DNA from: JACJYE01 sp964432875
GTDB lineage: Bacteria > Bacteroidota > Bacteroidia > Chitinophagales > Saprospiraceae
DNA length: 64,000 bases
Reading direction: 5' to 3'
Assembly (NCBI GenBank): GCA_964432875.1
Contig: CAYSPJ010000002.1
Location: forward strand, 1-64,000
Part shown: one piece after another, positions 1-6,591 of the stretch
How the letters are laid out: every line of letters begins with the position of its first letter
Position numbering within the stretch: position 1 is the stretch's first letter
Position numbers and translations under genes: made by a program
Notes under the pieces: generated by a model
The model's input: only the letters and a program-made list of their open reading frames with translations
The model's database searches: none
Told to the model about the DNA's origin: nothing

Positions 1-241
<241 letters not shown>

Positions 242-261
242 CGAAGCGGCAGATGTCACCT

Positions 262-911
262 AGGCTGTTGCATAGCGAGAAATCCGTTCCCACCATTTTT
301 ATTCTCTTTCTGCGAATTGCCAGGGTGCGATTCCGCATCTTCGATTGTGTCTAACAGCGTCTTCGCTGTGCTCTGCCACTAAAGGGTTTCGCTTTTTTTT
401 GCCACGGATGGCATGTCCCGCTAAAAGCCCGCTGAGCTTTTTCCGGGATACCCTTGCGTATGGGGTACGCGGGCAGACGCTTGTGTCCCGTCCGAGCGTA
501 GCGAGGCGGGATGGTGCACGGAAAAATCCCGTAGGGATGGCAGCTTCTTTGCCAGGGACGTCAGTCCCTGGATACGGAAAGCGCTGGAAAGAGTTCCGTA
601 GGAACGACACCTCCTGGCAGAGCGGCAAAGAGCGCGGTTGGCCAGTGTGATGCGGGTGTCGTCCCGCTGGGACTTTAGCCCATTGCTGGCGCCATCCAGG
701 GGCTCACGCCCCTGGCAAGGAAGCTGCCGCTCCTACGGAGCTGGCTGAGCGAACCGCCTCGTTTTGCATCAAGAAAGGCACTCCAAAGCGGCTTCAGGCG
801 ATAGCCATGCCCCAAGCCATGCTCCCAGCGTGTGGAGGTGTAGTCTGAAGCTACCCAAGACCAAAACAGTGGGAACGGATTCCTCTCAAAAACGGCCTTA
901 TGCAACAGCCT
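262..911. mobile_element. MITE-like non-autonomous insertion (650 bp)
   Basis: The ends are a perfect 13-bp terminal inverted repeat: AGGCTGTTGCATA at 262-274 and its complement at 899-911. A second inner match (AATCCGTTCCCA near 281-292, complement at 870-881) extends the symmetry imperfectly. The element is flanked by an 11-bp direct repeat, AGATGTCACCT, at 251-261 and 912-922, as expected for a target-site duplication. The interior has no credible transposase ORF. It holds a TCCCG...CGGGA hairpin (486-511) and five small perfect hairpins: 552-571, 593-605, 661-673, 696-715 and 729-741. The right duplication ends on the last base of the neighbouring stop codon. The parent insertion-sequence family cannot be assigned by eye. 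Confidence 0.82.
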
Positions 912-921
912 AGATGTCACC

Positions 922-1611
922 TCAAACGCTCTCCTTCCGCTTCTTCTTCTGCTCATTATTGCTCTCATAGACGCAGTAGTTCTCGTACTTCGCCGTATCT
1001 TTTTCCATCCAGATATCCTTGCCGATATTGCAGAGCATGATCAGCTCGTCGTAGAGCTTATTGCCCTGTTCGATGCGCCGCTCGACGGCGATGTCACGGT
1101 CAGCTACCTTGTCTTGCTGGATATTGACGGCTCGCTCGAAATCGCTGGCTGCCTCGGAGATGCGCTTGAGCACGTTCTCGTTCACGCCCACGTCTGCCAA
1201 GAAATCAATCTGCTGGCGGGCGACGCGGATGACGCGGCGGCCGCAGAAGATGAGTTGGGCATCGGTCATATCTCCCATTTTAGCCGTGCCAAATTTGCGG
1301 TAGCGCCCGCTGCGGTCGCCGTATTTGGTGGCTACTCGGGTCATCAGGCTACGTATTGCGCTCTTGAGGCGCTCAGCCGCAGCGTATTTCTTTTCGGTGG
1401 TGATCATTTGGTCGCCCACCAGCTCGTCGTCATCGGGCAGCGCCCTGAATTTGTCGCACATGGCCTTGAAGGCCTGAATGCGCTCAATGCCATAGCCATA
1501 GAAGGTGAATTGCTCCAGGTCACGCTGGGCATATTGGATCCGTTCCAGGCTTTGTAGATAGAGGTCCGCATCCGGGAAATTGTATTGCCGCTGGGCGCTT
1601 TGCTTTTTCAT
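922..1611 (-). CDS. Hypothetical alpha-helical protein (229 aa)
   Basis: I do not recognise the family. The protein is predicted soluble, charged and largely helical, with no signal peptide and no membrane segment; it ends in a lysine/arginine-rich tail (KKKRKE). Its cysteines are scattered with no paired metal motif. The start chosen is the ATG at 1611. A longer in-frame reading to 1638 exists, but a strong promoter -7 box at 1636-1643 places the likely transcription start near 1629, so the longer form would not be transcribed. It is monocistronic. The stop codon (922-924) touches the target duplication of the MITE at 262-911, so the insertion sits immediately 3' of the gene and left the reading frame intact. 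A 147-aa antisense frame inside it is judged a shadow. Confidence 0.7.
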   Translation of the reverse strand: MKKQSAQRQYNFPDADLYLQSLERIQYAQRDLEQFTFYGYGIERIQAFKAMCDKFRALPDDDELVGDQMITTEKKYAAAERLKSAIRSLMTRVATKYGDRSGRYRKFGTAKMGDMTDAQLIFCGRRVIRVARQQIDFLADVGVNENVLKRISEAASDFERAVNIQQDKVADRDIAVERRIEQGNKLYDELIMLCNIGKDIWMEKDTAKYENYCVYESNNEQKKKRKESV

Positions 1612-1635
1612 CTGACATCGTTTTGATTGCAAGAG

Positions 1636-1667
1636 CAAAGCTAGGTCATTTTTTTGGTTAAAACAAA
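1636..1667 (-). promoter_or_regulatory. Promoter of the 229-aa gene (TTTG-N20-TAGCTTTG)
   Basis: On the minus strand TTTG (1664-1667) is followed after exactly 20 bases by TAGCTTTG (1636-1643). This fits the known Bacteroidetes sigma-A pattern (-33 TTTG, -7 TAnnTTTG). It lies about 25 bases from the ATG at 1611. Confidence 0.75.
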
Positions 1668-2154
1668 TAAAATTAAGGCAGAACTATTTTGGGTTTATTT
1701 AAAGCTGTCTTTTACTCAGACGAAATTTTCTGACATATTTTACAACAAAAAATAGAAAACAACTCAAACAATAACAGCTGCAAAAAGCTTAAAGCGCGGT
1801 GGAAGATTGCCGGTTGATGGCGAAACCGTGCTACAGGTAGGGTAGGGGGGGCAAAATGTAAAACCGGAAAATGTAAAATGTAAAATGCAAAACCGTCTTC
1901 AGCTCATCCTCAAAGTAAGGCGGGTGGTCAGCAGTGCTCTTCTCCTGAGGCGAGAAGCGCCTCCCGCCGTTTTCTAACGGCTTTGACCCTTTACCCATGC
2001 CAAACAGACCATAGGATAGATGTAGGTACACGCTTAAAAAAGGATTTCAGTTCTTTGACCCAGAATCAACTTTGAAAGCAAAGGGGAGCGAAAAGCGCTA
2101 CAGCTGAATGCCAAGAGCGCTAAAATAATTATTTGAAAAATAATACCTTGAGTT
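1668..2154. other. Intergenic stretch with a heptamer array, no gene seen
   Basis: This AT-rich stretch has no convincing ORF; the 66-codon frame at 1831-2031 looks spurious. It contains the heptanucleotide array listed separately at 1853-1892. Otherwise I see nothing in it. Confidence 0.6.
1853..1892. repeat. Heptanucleotide array, word AAAATGT
   Basis: Units AAAATGT (1853-1859), AAAATGT (1868-1874), AAAATGT (1875-1881) and AAAATGC (1882-1888) are separated by one 8-base unit. The period is 7 like the other arrays in the window, but the word differs. Confidence 0.65.
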
Positions 2155-2185
2155 TTTGGAGCGTTGCCGGTAATGTGTATCTTTA
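2155..2185 (+). promoter_or_regulatory. Candidate promoter of a plus-strand small RNA
   Basis: TTTG (2155-2158), 19 bases, TATCTTTA (2178-2185): one mismatch to the TAnnTTTG -7 consensus. No annotated plus-strand gene follows, but a factor-independent terminator does, at 2351-2390. Confidence 0.5.
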
Positions 2186-2190
2186 GGGCT

Positions 2191-2390
2191 GAATAATCCC
2201 TTTAAAGTTTTTAAAAATTTATTCCATGAACATGAACATCACATCCGGTAACTGCCAGCGGCAAGAAAGCTCATTATGCATTGTTAAATCCGAGCCGCCT
2301 TAAGTACATCAGTCTAATCCCAAAAAGGTAGGATGTACGGTATCCACCAGAAGCTGAACAGGATTACCCTGTTCAGCTTTTCTATTTTTT
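2191..2390 (+). ncRNA. Candidate small RNA (about 200 nt) downstream of pgk
   Basis: A promoter-like sequence (2155-2185) and a strong plus-strand terminator (2351-2390) bracket about 200 bases with no real protein gene, which is the usual signature of a bacterial small RNA. A 25-codon frame (2226-2303) lies inside and could encode a peptide, but nothing supports its translation. The transcript would converge on pgk, ending about 50 bases from the pgk stop. The primary sequence does not let me assign it to a known RNA family. Confidence 0.4.
2351..2390 (+). terminator. Intrinsic terminator, plus strand
   Basis: A perfect 12-bp stem (AAGCTGAACAGG at 2351-2362, complement at 2368-2379) with a 5-base loop is followed by a T-rich run including TTTTTT at 2385-2390. 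The minus-strand side lacks a T tract, so it reads as a plus-strand terminator, although it may also stop pgk transcripts. Confidence 0.75.
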
Positions 2391-2437
2391 GCTTCCCGCT
2401 TGCAGCCTGATCTTGCGCCGTGCAAGCTAGAATGCCC

Positions 2438-3640
2438 TTACTCTCTGATCGCCTTGATCCCCGGCAGCTCCTTGCCTTCCAGGAATTCCAACATGGCGCC
2501 ACCACCCGTGGAGACGTAGCTGACTTGCTCCGTCAAGCCCATTTGGTTGACCGCCGCTACCGAGTCGCCTCCGCCGACCAGGGAGAAGGCGCCATCGGCA
2601 GTAGCCTGAGCAGCCGCTTTGGCGATGGCTTTAGTGCCTTCGGCAAAGCTGGGCATTTCAAAAACGCCCATCGGGCCATTCCAGAGGATGGTTTTAGATT
2701 GGAGGATGACTTTGACAAATGCATCGCGAGCCTCCTGACCGATGTCCAGCCCCATCCAGGTATCAGGAATAGCATCGCTCTTGGCCGAAGCTGATTGAGC
2801 GGTATTGGCAAAATCATCCGCAATGATAGAATCTTCGGGCAGAAGGAGTTTGACCCCCTTGCTATTCGCTTTTTCCAGCAGCGTCAGCGCCAGCTCTAAG
2901 CGGTCTTCTTCTACCAGCGACTTACCCACCTGACCACCTTGTGCTTTAATAAAGGTGTAAGCCATGCCGCCACCGATGATGAGGTTATCCACATAATCGA
3001 GCAGGCGATCCAGCAGCAGTATCTTGTCCGACACCTTGGCACCTCCAATGATGGCGGTCAGAGGGCGGGTGGGATTATTCATCACGCGGTTGGCATTTTC
3101 GACTTCAGCTTCCATCAGGTAGCCAAAGGTTTTGGTACCCGCAGCGAAAAAACGAGCTACCGTGGCCGTAGAAGCGTGCTCCCGGTGGGCCGTCCCAAAT
3201 GCATCATTGACATAAACATCGCCTAAGGCAGCCATAGTACGGGCCAGGCTTTCATCGCCTTTGGTTTCGCCAGCTTCAAAACGGGTGTTTTCCAGCAGCA
3301 AAACCTCGCCGGGCTTCAATGCCGCAGCCATGACGCTTGCTTTTTCCCCCACCGTTTCGTCACAGAACTGCACCTTGGTGCCGAGCAGTTCAGACAAGTG
3401 GTTCACCAGGTGCTTAAGGGTGAATTTTTCTCGGTCGATGCTGCCATCTTCTTTTAGTTTCTTGAGTGGGCGGCCCAAATGCGACATGAGGATGGCAGCG
3501 CCGCCTTGGTCCAGGATGTGCCGGATGGTGGGCACAGCAGCGCGGATGCGCGTATCATCCGTAATATGGAAATCCTTGTCGAGTGGGACGTTGAAGTCCA
3601 CCCGAACTAAGGCTTTTTTGCCATTGAAATCCAGTTTCAT
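2438..3640 (-). CDS. pgk: Phosphoglycerate kinase
   Basis: Transfers the acyl phosphate of 1,3-bisphosphoglycerate to ADP in the cytosol, the first ATP-yielding step of lower glycolysis. The 400-aa length is normal for bacterial Pgk. Visible motifs are RVDFNVP (13-19) and SHLGRP (53-58) in the substrate-binding N domain, then GGAKVSDK, WNGPMGVFE, GGGDSVAAV (from 356) and STGGGA in the nucleotide-binding C domain. The start is the ATG at 3640; an upstream in-frame extension to 3688 is rejected because the family begins at this Met. It lies downstream of gap on the same strand with 204 bases between them, an arrangement common for gap-pgk, and that interval carries two inverted repeats. Confidence 0.97.
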   Translation of the reverse strand: MKLDFNGKKALVRVDFNVPLDKDFHITDDTRIRAAVPTIRHILDQGGAAILMSHLGRPLKKLKEDGSIDREKFTLKHLVNHLSELLGTKVQFCDETVGEKASVMAAALKPGEVLLLENTRFEAGETKGDESLARTMAALGDVYVNDAFGTAHREHASTATVARFFAAGTKTFGYLMEAEVENANRVMNNPTRPLTAIIGGAKVSDKILLLDRLLDYVDNLIIGGGMAYTFIKAQGGQVGKSLVEEDRLELALTLLEKANSKGVKLLLPEDSIIADDFANTAQSASAKSDAIPDTWMGLDIGQEARDAFVKVILQSKTILWNGPMGVFEMPSFAEGTKAIAKAAAQATADGAFSLVGGGDSVAAVNQMGLTEQVSYVSTGGGAMLEFLEGKELPGIKAIRE

Positions 3641-3844
3641 ACTTGTTGTTTTTTGAGTGCCGGTTTGAAACCTTTTAACCCTTGCCAAGAAAGCTCAGAT
3701 CGGTTTCAAACCGGCGCGCATAGAAAAGAAGGGCAGGCACCGCGGGCTTTCAGCCTTGACCCCGCTTGCAGCCGGATAACGCTCCAGGCGTGTCTAAGGG
3801 TTTGCGGGCCTCCGTGCCTGCCTCAGAGAGCACCTTATTATTGC
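3641..3844 (-). promoter_or_regulatory. Structured gap-pgk intercistronic region
   Basis: Two inverted repeats occupy this non-coding interval. A perfect 14-bp repeat, GCCGGTTTGAAACC at 3659-3672 with its complement at 3702-3715, lies just upstream of the pgk start. A 9-bp repeat, GGCAGGCAC at 3732-3740 with its complement at 3814-3822, lies just after the gap stop. No TAnnTTTG box is seen on the minus strand, so pgk is probably transcribed from the gap promoter through this region. The hairpins could act in RNA processing, attenuation or protein binding; that is inference. Confidence 0.5.
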
Positions 3845-4843
3845 TTAGGTATTGACCAGGATTTTCGCCAGGTCGGCCATACGAGCAGAGTACCCCGCTT
3901 CGTTGTCATACCAGCCTACCAGCTTGACGACATTATCGATGACCATGGTCAATTCGCTGTCGAAAATGCAAGAGTAGGGGTTGCCGATAATATCAGCCGA
4001 GACAATTGGGTCTTCGTTGTATTGGAGGATCCCTTTCAGCGGGCCCGCTGCAGCCGCTTTTTTGAAAGCGGCATTGATCTCATCCACGCTAGCGGTCTTG
4101 GAGACCACTGCCGTAAAGTCAGTTACCGAGCCATCGGGTACCGGCACGCGCAGGGCGTTGCCATTCAGTTTGCCTTTCATGTGCGGCAATACCTGCCCCA
4201 CCGCTTTAGCAGCGCCGGTAGAGGTCGGCACGATAGAAACCGCAGCGGCACGAGCGCGGCGCAAGTCGCGGTGTGGCGCATCCTGGATGTTTTGGTCAGC
4301 AGTATAGGCGTGGATGGTAGTCATGAAGCCACGTTCGATACCATACAAATCATCCAGTACTTTTACCATCGGCGCCAGGCAGTTGGTCGTACAGGAAGCG
4401 TTGGAGATGATTGTGACGTCCTTGGTGATGACTTCGTTGTTGACACCAAGTACTACCGTAGGGATATCGCCTTTTGCAGGCGCTGATATCGCCACTTTCT
4501 TGGCGCCGGCTTGGAGGTGCCAGCCCGCCTTTTCAGCATCGGTGAACCGGCCAGTGCATTCCAGCACCAGGTCCACGCCCATTTCTTTCCAGGGCAGTTT
4601 GGTCGGGTCTTTTTCAGCGAGCGCAGCAATGGCTTTGCCGTTGACGTGCAAGTAGTTGTCGTCTGCGGTTACGGTGCCATTGAATTTGCCTTGTACGCTG
4701 TCGTACTTCAGCAAGTGTGCCAGGGTAGGGTTGTCGGTCAAGTCATTGATGGCTACGACTTCTATGCCCTCCATATCGAGGAGGTAGCGGAAGGTAAGCC
4801 GCCCAATACGGCCAAAGCCGTTGATTGCAATCTTTTTGGACAT
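3845..4843 (-). CDS. gap: Glyceraldehyde-3-phosphate dehydrogenase, type I
   Basis: Oxidises and phosphorylates glyceraldehyde 3-phosphate to 1,3-bisphosphoglycerate with NAD. The 332-aa length is typical. The N-terminal Rossmann motif NGFGRIGR (8-15) is followed by an INDLTD segment, whose Asp fits NAD rather than NADP preference. The catalytic cysteine is in SNASCTTNC near residue 150, and the HAYTADQNIQD and PTSTGAAKAV segments of the catalytic domain are intact. The start at 4843 gives MSKKIAINGFGRIGR; the frame remains open upstream to 4918 but the extension lacks family similarity. It is the first gene of a gap-pgk pair. The leader contains two small hairpins. Confidence 0.97.
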   Translation of the reverse strand: MSKKIAINGFGRIGRLTFRYLLDMEGIEVVAINDLTDNPTLAHLLKYDSVQGKFNGTVTADDNYLHVNGKAIAALAEKDPTKLPWKEMGVDLVLECTGRFTDAEKAGWHLQAGAKKVAISAPAKGDIPTVVLGVNNEVITKDVTIISNASCTTNCLAPMVKVLDDLYGIERGFMTTIHAYTADQNIQDAPHRDLRRARAAAVSIVPTSTGAAKAVGQVLPHMKGKLNGNALRVPVPDGSVTDFTAVVSKTASVDEINAAFKKAAAAGPLKGILQYNEDPIVSADIIGNPYSCIFDSELTMVIDNVVKLVGWYDNEAGYSARMADLAKILVNT

Positions 4844-5193
4844 GGTTTTACGCAATTTAATTTTGGTAATAGGAAATTTATCAATAGGGGCTAGGCCCCT
4901 TGTATTTTTGGTTTTCAAACAACTTTTACGCTCTCGCTAGAGCGCCCTGAAAGAGTTAGTGTAAATGTAACAATAAATGGGCAAAAATCCTAATTTCCCG
5001 GCTGATTTTTTTGTCAAAAAAATGAACCATTCAACCCCTGCTCCCGTTAATCATGGTCCTGCAAAGCTAGCCTTTTTCGCCGCTAAAGCAAAAAAAGTTG
5101 GCGGCAGATGTAGCCGATTTTTTGCAAAAGCCCTATATTTGCAACGTTTTGGAGAAAAAAATCTCTAATTTGAAAAAATAGGCCCCAAAAATG
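4844..5193. other. Leader of gap and spacer before the tRNA-Glu promoter
   Basis: No convincing gene. Two perfect small hairpins lie in the presumed gap leader: AGGGGC-tag-GCCCCT at 4886-4900, and CGCTCT with its complement at 4929-4944. The first is followed on the plus strand by a T-rich run, so it could also stop plus-strand read-through. A 63-codon plus frame at 4977-5168 looks spurious. I could not find a consensus minus-strand promoter for gap. Confidence 0.5.
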
Positions 5194-5225
5194 TTTGTCT
5201 GGTTGCACTTGAACGTTTACCTTTG
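5194..5225 (+). promoter_or_regulatory. Promoter of the tRNA-Glu locus (TTTG-N20-TACCTTTG)
   Basis: TTTG at 5194-5197, exactly 20 bases, then TACCTTTG at 5218-5225: a perfect match to the Bacteroidetes vegetative promoter. The first mature tRNA base is 28 bases downstream of the -7 box. Confidence 0.85.
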
Positions 5226-5253
5226 CAGCCCGTCAGCAAATACGCCATAAAAT

Positions 5254-5325
5254 GGCCCGTTCGTCTAGGGGTTAGGACGCAGGATTTTCATTCCTGTAAC
5301 ACGGGTTCGATTCCCGTACGGGCTA
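5254..5325 (+). tRNA. tRNA-Glu (anticodon UUC)
   Basis: A 72-nt cloverleaf. The acceptor stem GGCCCGT pairs with ACGGGCT (with a terminal G-U, common in tRNA-Glu) and the discriminator is A. The anticodon stem CAGGA/TCCTG encloses the seven-base loop TTTTCAT, with anticodon TTC at 5287-5289. The T arm is GGTTCGATTCC. CCA is not encoded. It is the first copy of a tandem array. Confidence 0.95.
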
Positions 5326-5365
5326 CTATATTACCCCAGTTAAGCAACTGAAAGCCATTAAAAAT

Positions 5366-5537
5366 GGCCCGTTCGTCTAGGGGTTAGGACGCAGGATTTT
5401 CATTCCTGTAACACGNNNNNNNNNNNNNNNNNNNNNNNNNNNNNNNNNNNNNNNNNNNNNNNNNNNNNNNNNNNNNNNNNNNNNNNNNNNNNNNNNNNNN
5501 NNNNNNNNNNNNNNNGGTTCGATTCCCGTACGGGCTA
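5366..5537 (+). tRNA. tRNA-Glu (UUC), second copy split by an assembly gap
   Basis: The 5' portion, 5366-5415, is identical to the first 50 bases of the upstream tRNA-Glu. The 3' portion, 5516-5537, is identical to its last 22 bases. Between them lie exactly 100 Ns. The two parts abut exactly in tRNA coordinates (50 + 22 = 72), so the gap falls inside a tandem repeat. Either one intact second copy, or the ends of two different copies, is represented. Confidence 0.85.
5416..5515. other. Assembly gap of 100 N in a tRNA-Glu array
   Basis: The run of exactly 100 N is a conventional placeholder for a gap of unknown size. The identical flanks suggest a collapsed tandem array, so additional tRNA-Glu copies could be missing. 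Confidence 0.95.
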
Positions 5538-5540
5538 CTC

Positions 5541-5573
5541 AAAAGCGGAGCGTTACAGCTCCGCTTTTTTTTT
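5541..5573 (+). terminator. Terminator of the tRNA-Glu locus
   Basis: AAAAGCGGAGC and GCTCCGCTTTT form a GC-rich stem with a short loop, followed by nine consecutive Ts. It follows the last tRNA by a few bases. Confidence 0.9.
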
Positions 5574-5602
5574 GCTTCAGACAAGAATAACAAACTGCTG
5601 CC

Positions 5603-6274
5603 ATGCCAGTACTGCCGACAGGATTTAGCACCGAGCATCTGGAGCTCGACATCGAGGGCTTGCCGGTAAAGTTATCGGTTATTGCCAATACGGCTGAATT
5701 GATGGATCAGCTCATCGCCAAAGGCGAAGCACATGAAGACGTGCAGGACGAGCGCATCCCCTACTGGGCAGACCTCTGGCCCTCTGCCCTGGCGCTGAGC
5801 CGCCATCTGGTGCTGAGCGGCATCATCCAGCCGGGCGTGCGCGTCACCGAAATGGGCTGCGGACTAGGCCTGCCGGGCATCGTTGCCGGCTTGCTAGGCG
5901 CTGAAACGACACAGACCGACTACCTTCCTGAGGCCTTGGAGTTTGCCCGCCACAACTGGGCACAGAATGTTGCCCGGCCTGCACGTTTCGAGCAGATGGA
6001 CTGGCGCGACCCGAACCCTGCGCTAGCTGCCGACATCCTATTGGCTTCTGATGTAGCTTACGAGCGCCGGGCTTTTGATTATTTGCCTCATGCTTTCCGC
6101 ACCCTATGCCGCCCCGGTGGCACCATCCTGGTTAGCGAGCCAAACCGGACGGTAGCCGCTGGCTTCTTCGCCGGGCTGTCAAGCCAGGGCTTCGAGCTTG
6201 CCCAACATCATTATAGAGGCTCTTTCCAGGGATACACTTACCACGTCAACGTCTATACGCTGCGGGTAGATTAA
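5603..6274 (+). CDS. Class I SAM-dependent methyltransferase (Nnt1 / METTL21-like)
   Basis: A 223-aa protein with the Rossmann-type methyltransferase motif I EMGCGLGLPG near residues 87-96, preceded by the PYWADLWPSALAL segment typical of the family that includes nicotinamide N-methyltransferase Nnt1 and protein lysine methyltransferases of the METTL21 group. The later segment DILLASDVAYE fits motif IV (acidic, then aromatic). Likely role: methylation of a protein side chain using S-adenosylmethionine; the substrate cannot be read from sequence. It is soluble, without a signal peptide. It stands alone between the tRNA terminator and a repeat-rich region. Confidence 0.85.
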   Translation: MPVLPTGFSTEHLELDIEGLPVKLSVIANTAELMDQLIAKGEAHEDVQDERIPYWADLWPSALALSRHLVLSGIIQPGVRVTEMGCGLGLPGIVAGLLGAETTQTDYLPEALEFARHNWAQNVARPARFEQMDWRDPNPALAADILLASDVAYERRAFDYLPHAFRTLCRPGGTILVSEPNRTVAAGFFAGLSSQGFELAQHHYRGSFQGYTYHVNVYTLRVD

Positions 6275-6297
6275 GGCTGCTATGAGGGGGGCGAAAG

Positions 6298-6476
6298 AAG
6301 TAAAAAGTAAAAAGTAAAACGCTGGCGTCCCGGACGAGCGGAGCGAGAGCGGGATAGAGCGAAGCGACATCCCGTCTGAACGAAGTGAAGCGGGAAGTAA
6401 AAAGTAAAAAGTAAGAAGTAAAATGGAACGAAGTGACATCCCGTCTGAACTAAGTGAAGCGGGAAGTAAAAAGTGG
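6298..6476. repeat. Heptamer arrays (GTAAAAA) interleaved with TCCCG...CGGGA hairpins
   Basis: Period-7 runs of GTAAAAA occur at 6298-6319 and about 6395-6424, with a short run near 6464-6474. They alternate with three hairpin elements at 6328-6354, 6370-6395 and 6439-6464; the last two are preceded by CGAAGCGACA or CGAAGTGACA. The architecture is the same as at 1-193, but with a different heptamer word. It fills the space between two convergent genes. Small ORFs crossing it are artefacts of the repeats. Confidence 0.8.
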
Positions 6477-6591
6477 GCAAACAAGCAGAAAAGTTCATGA
6501 TTGTTTCAATGCCTCGTACTTGGTACTCGTACAGCAAAATATTATTTTGCCTATTTGCGATTATTGATTTTTTAATGCAGCCTTTTACTAC

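Noticed and set aside
299..650. Overlapping ORFs of about 100 aa on both strands inside the MITE
   Set aside because: They run through hairpins and repeat sequence, have no recognisable domain and conflict with each other.
1114..1557. 147-aa plus-strand ORF antisense to the 229-aa gene
   Set aside because: It lies wholly inside the opposite-strand gene, which has a good promoter and a plausible helical protein.
2226..2303. 25-codon ORF as a real peptide gene
   Set aside because: No ribosome-binding evidence or homologue is visible; kept only as a possibility within the candidate RNA.
3653..4486. 277-aa plus-strand ORF opposite gap
   Set aside because: Shadow of a confidently identified gene in GC-rich third positions.
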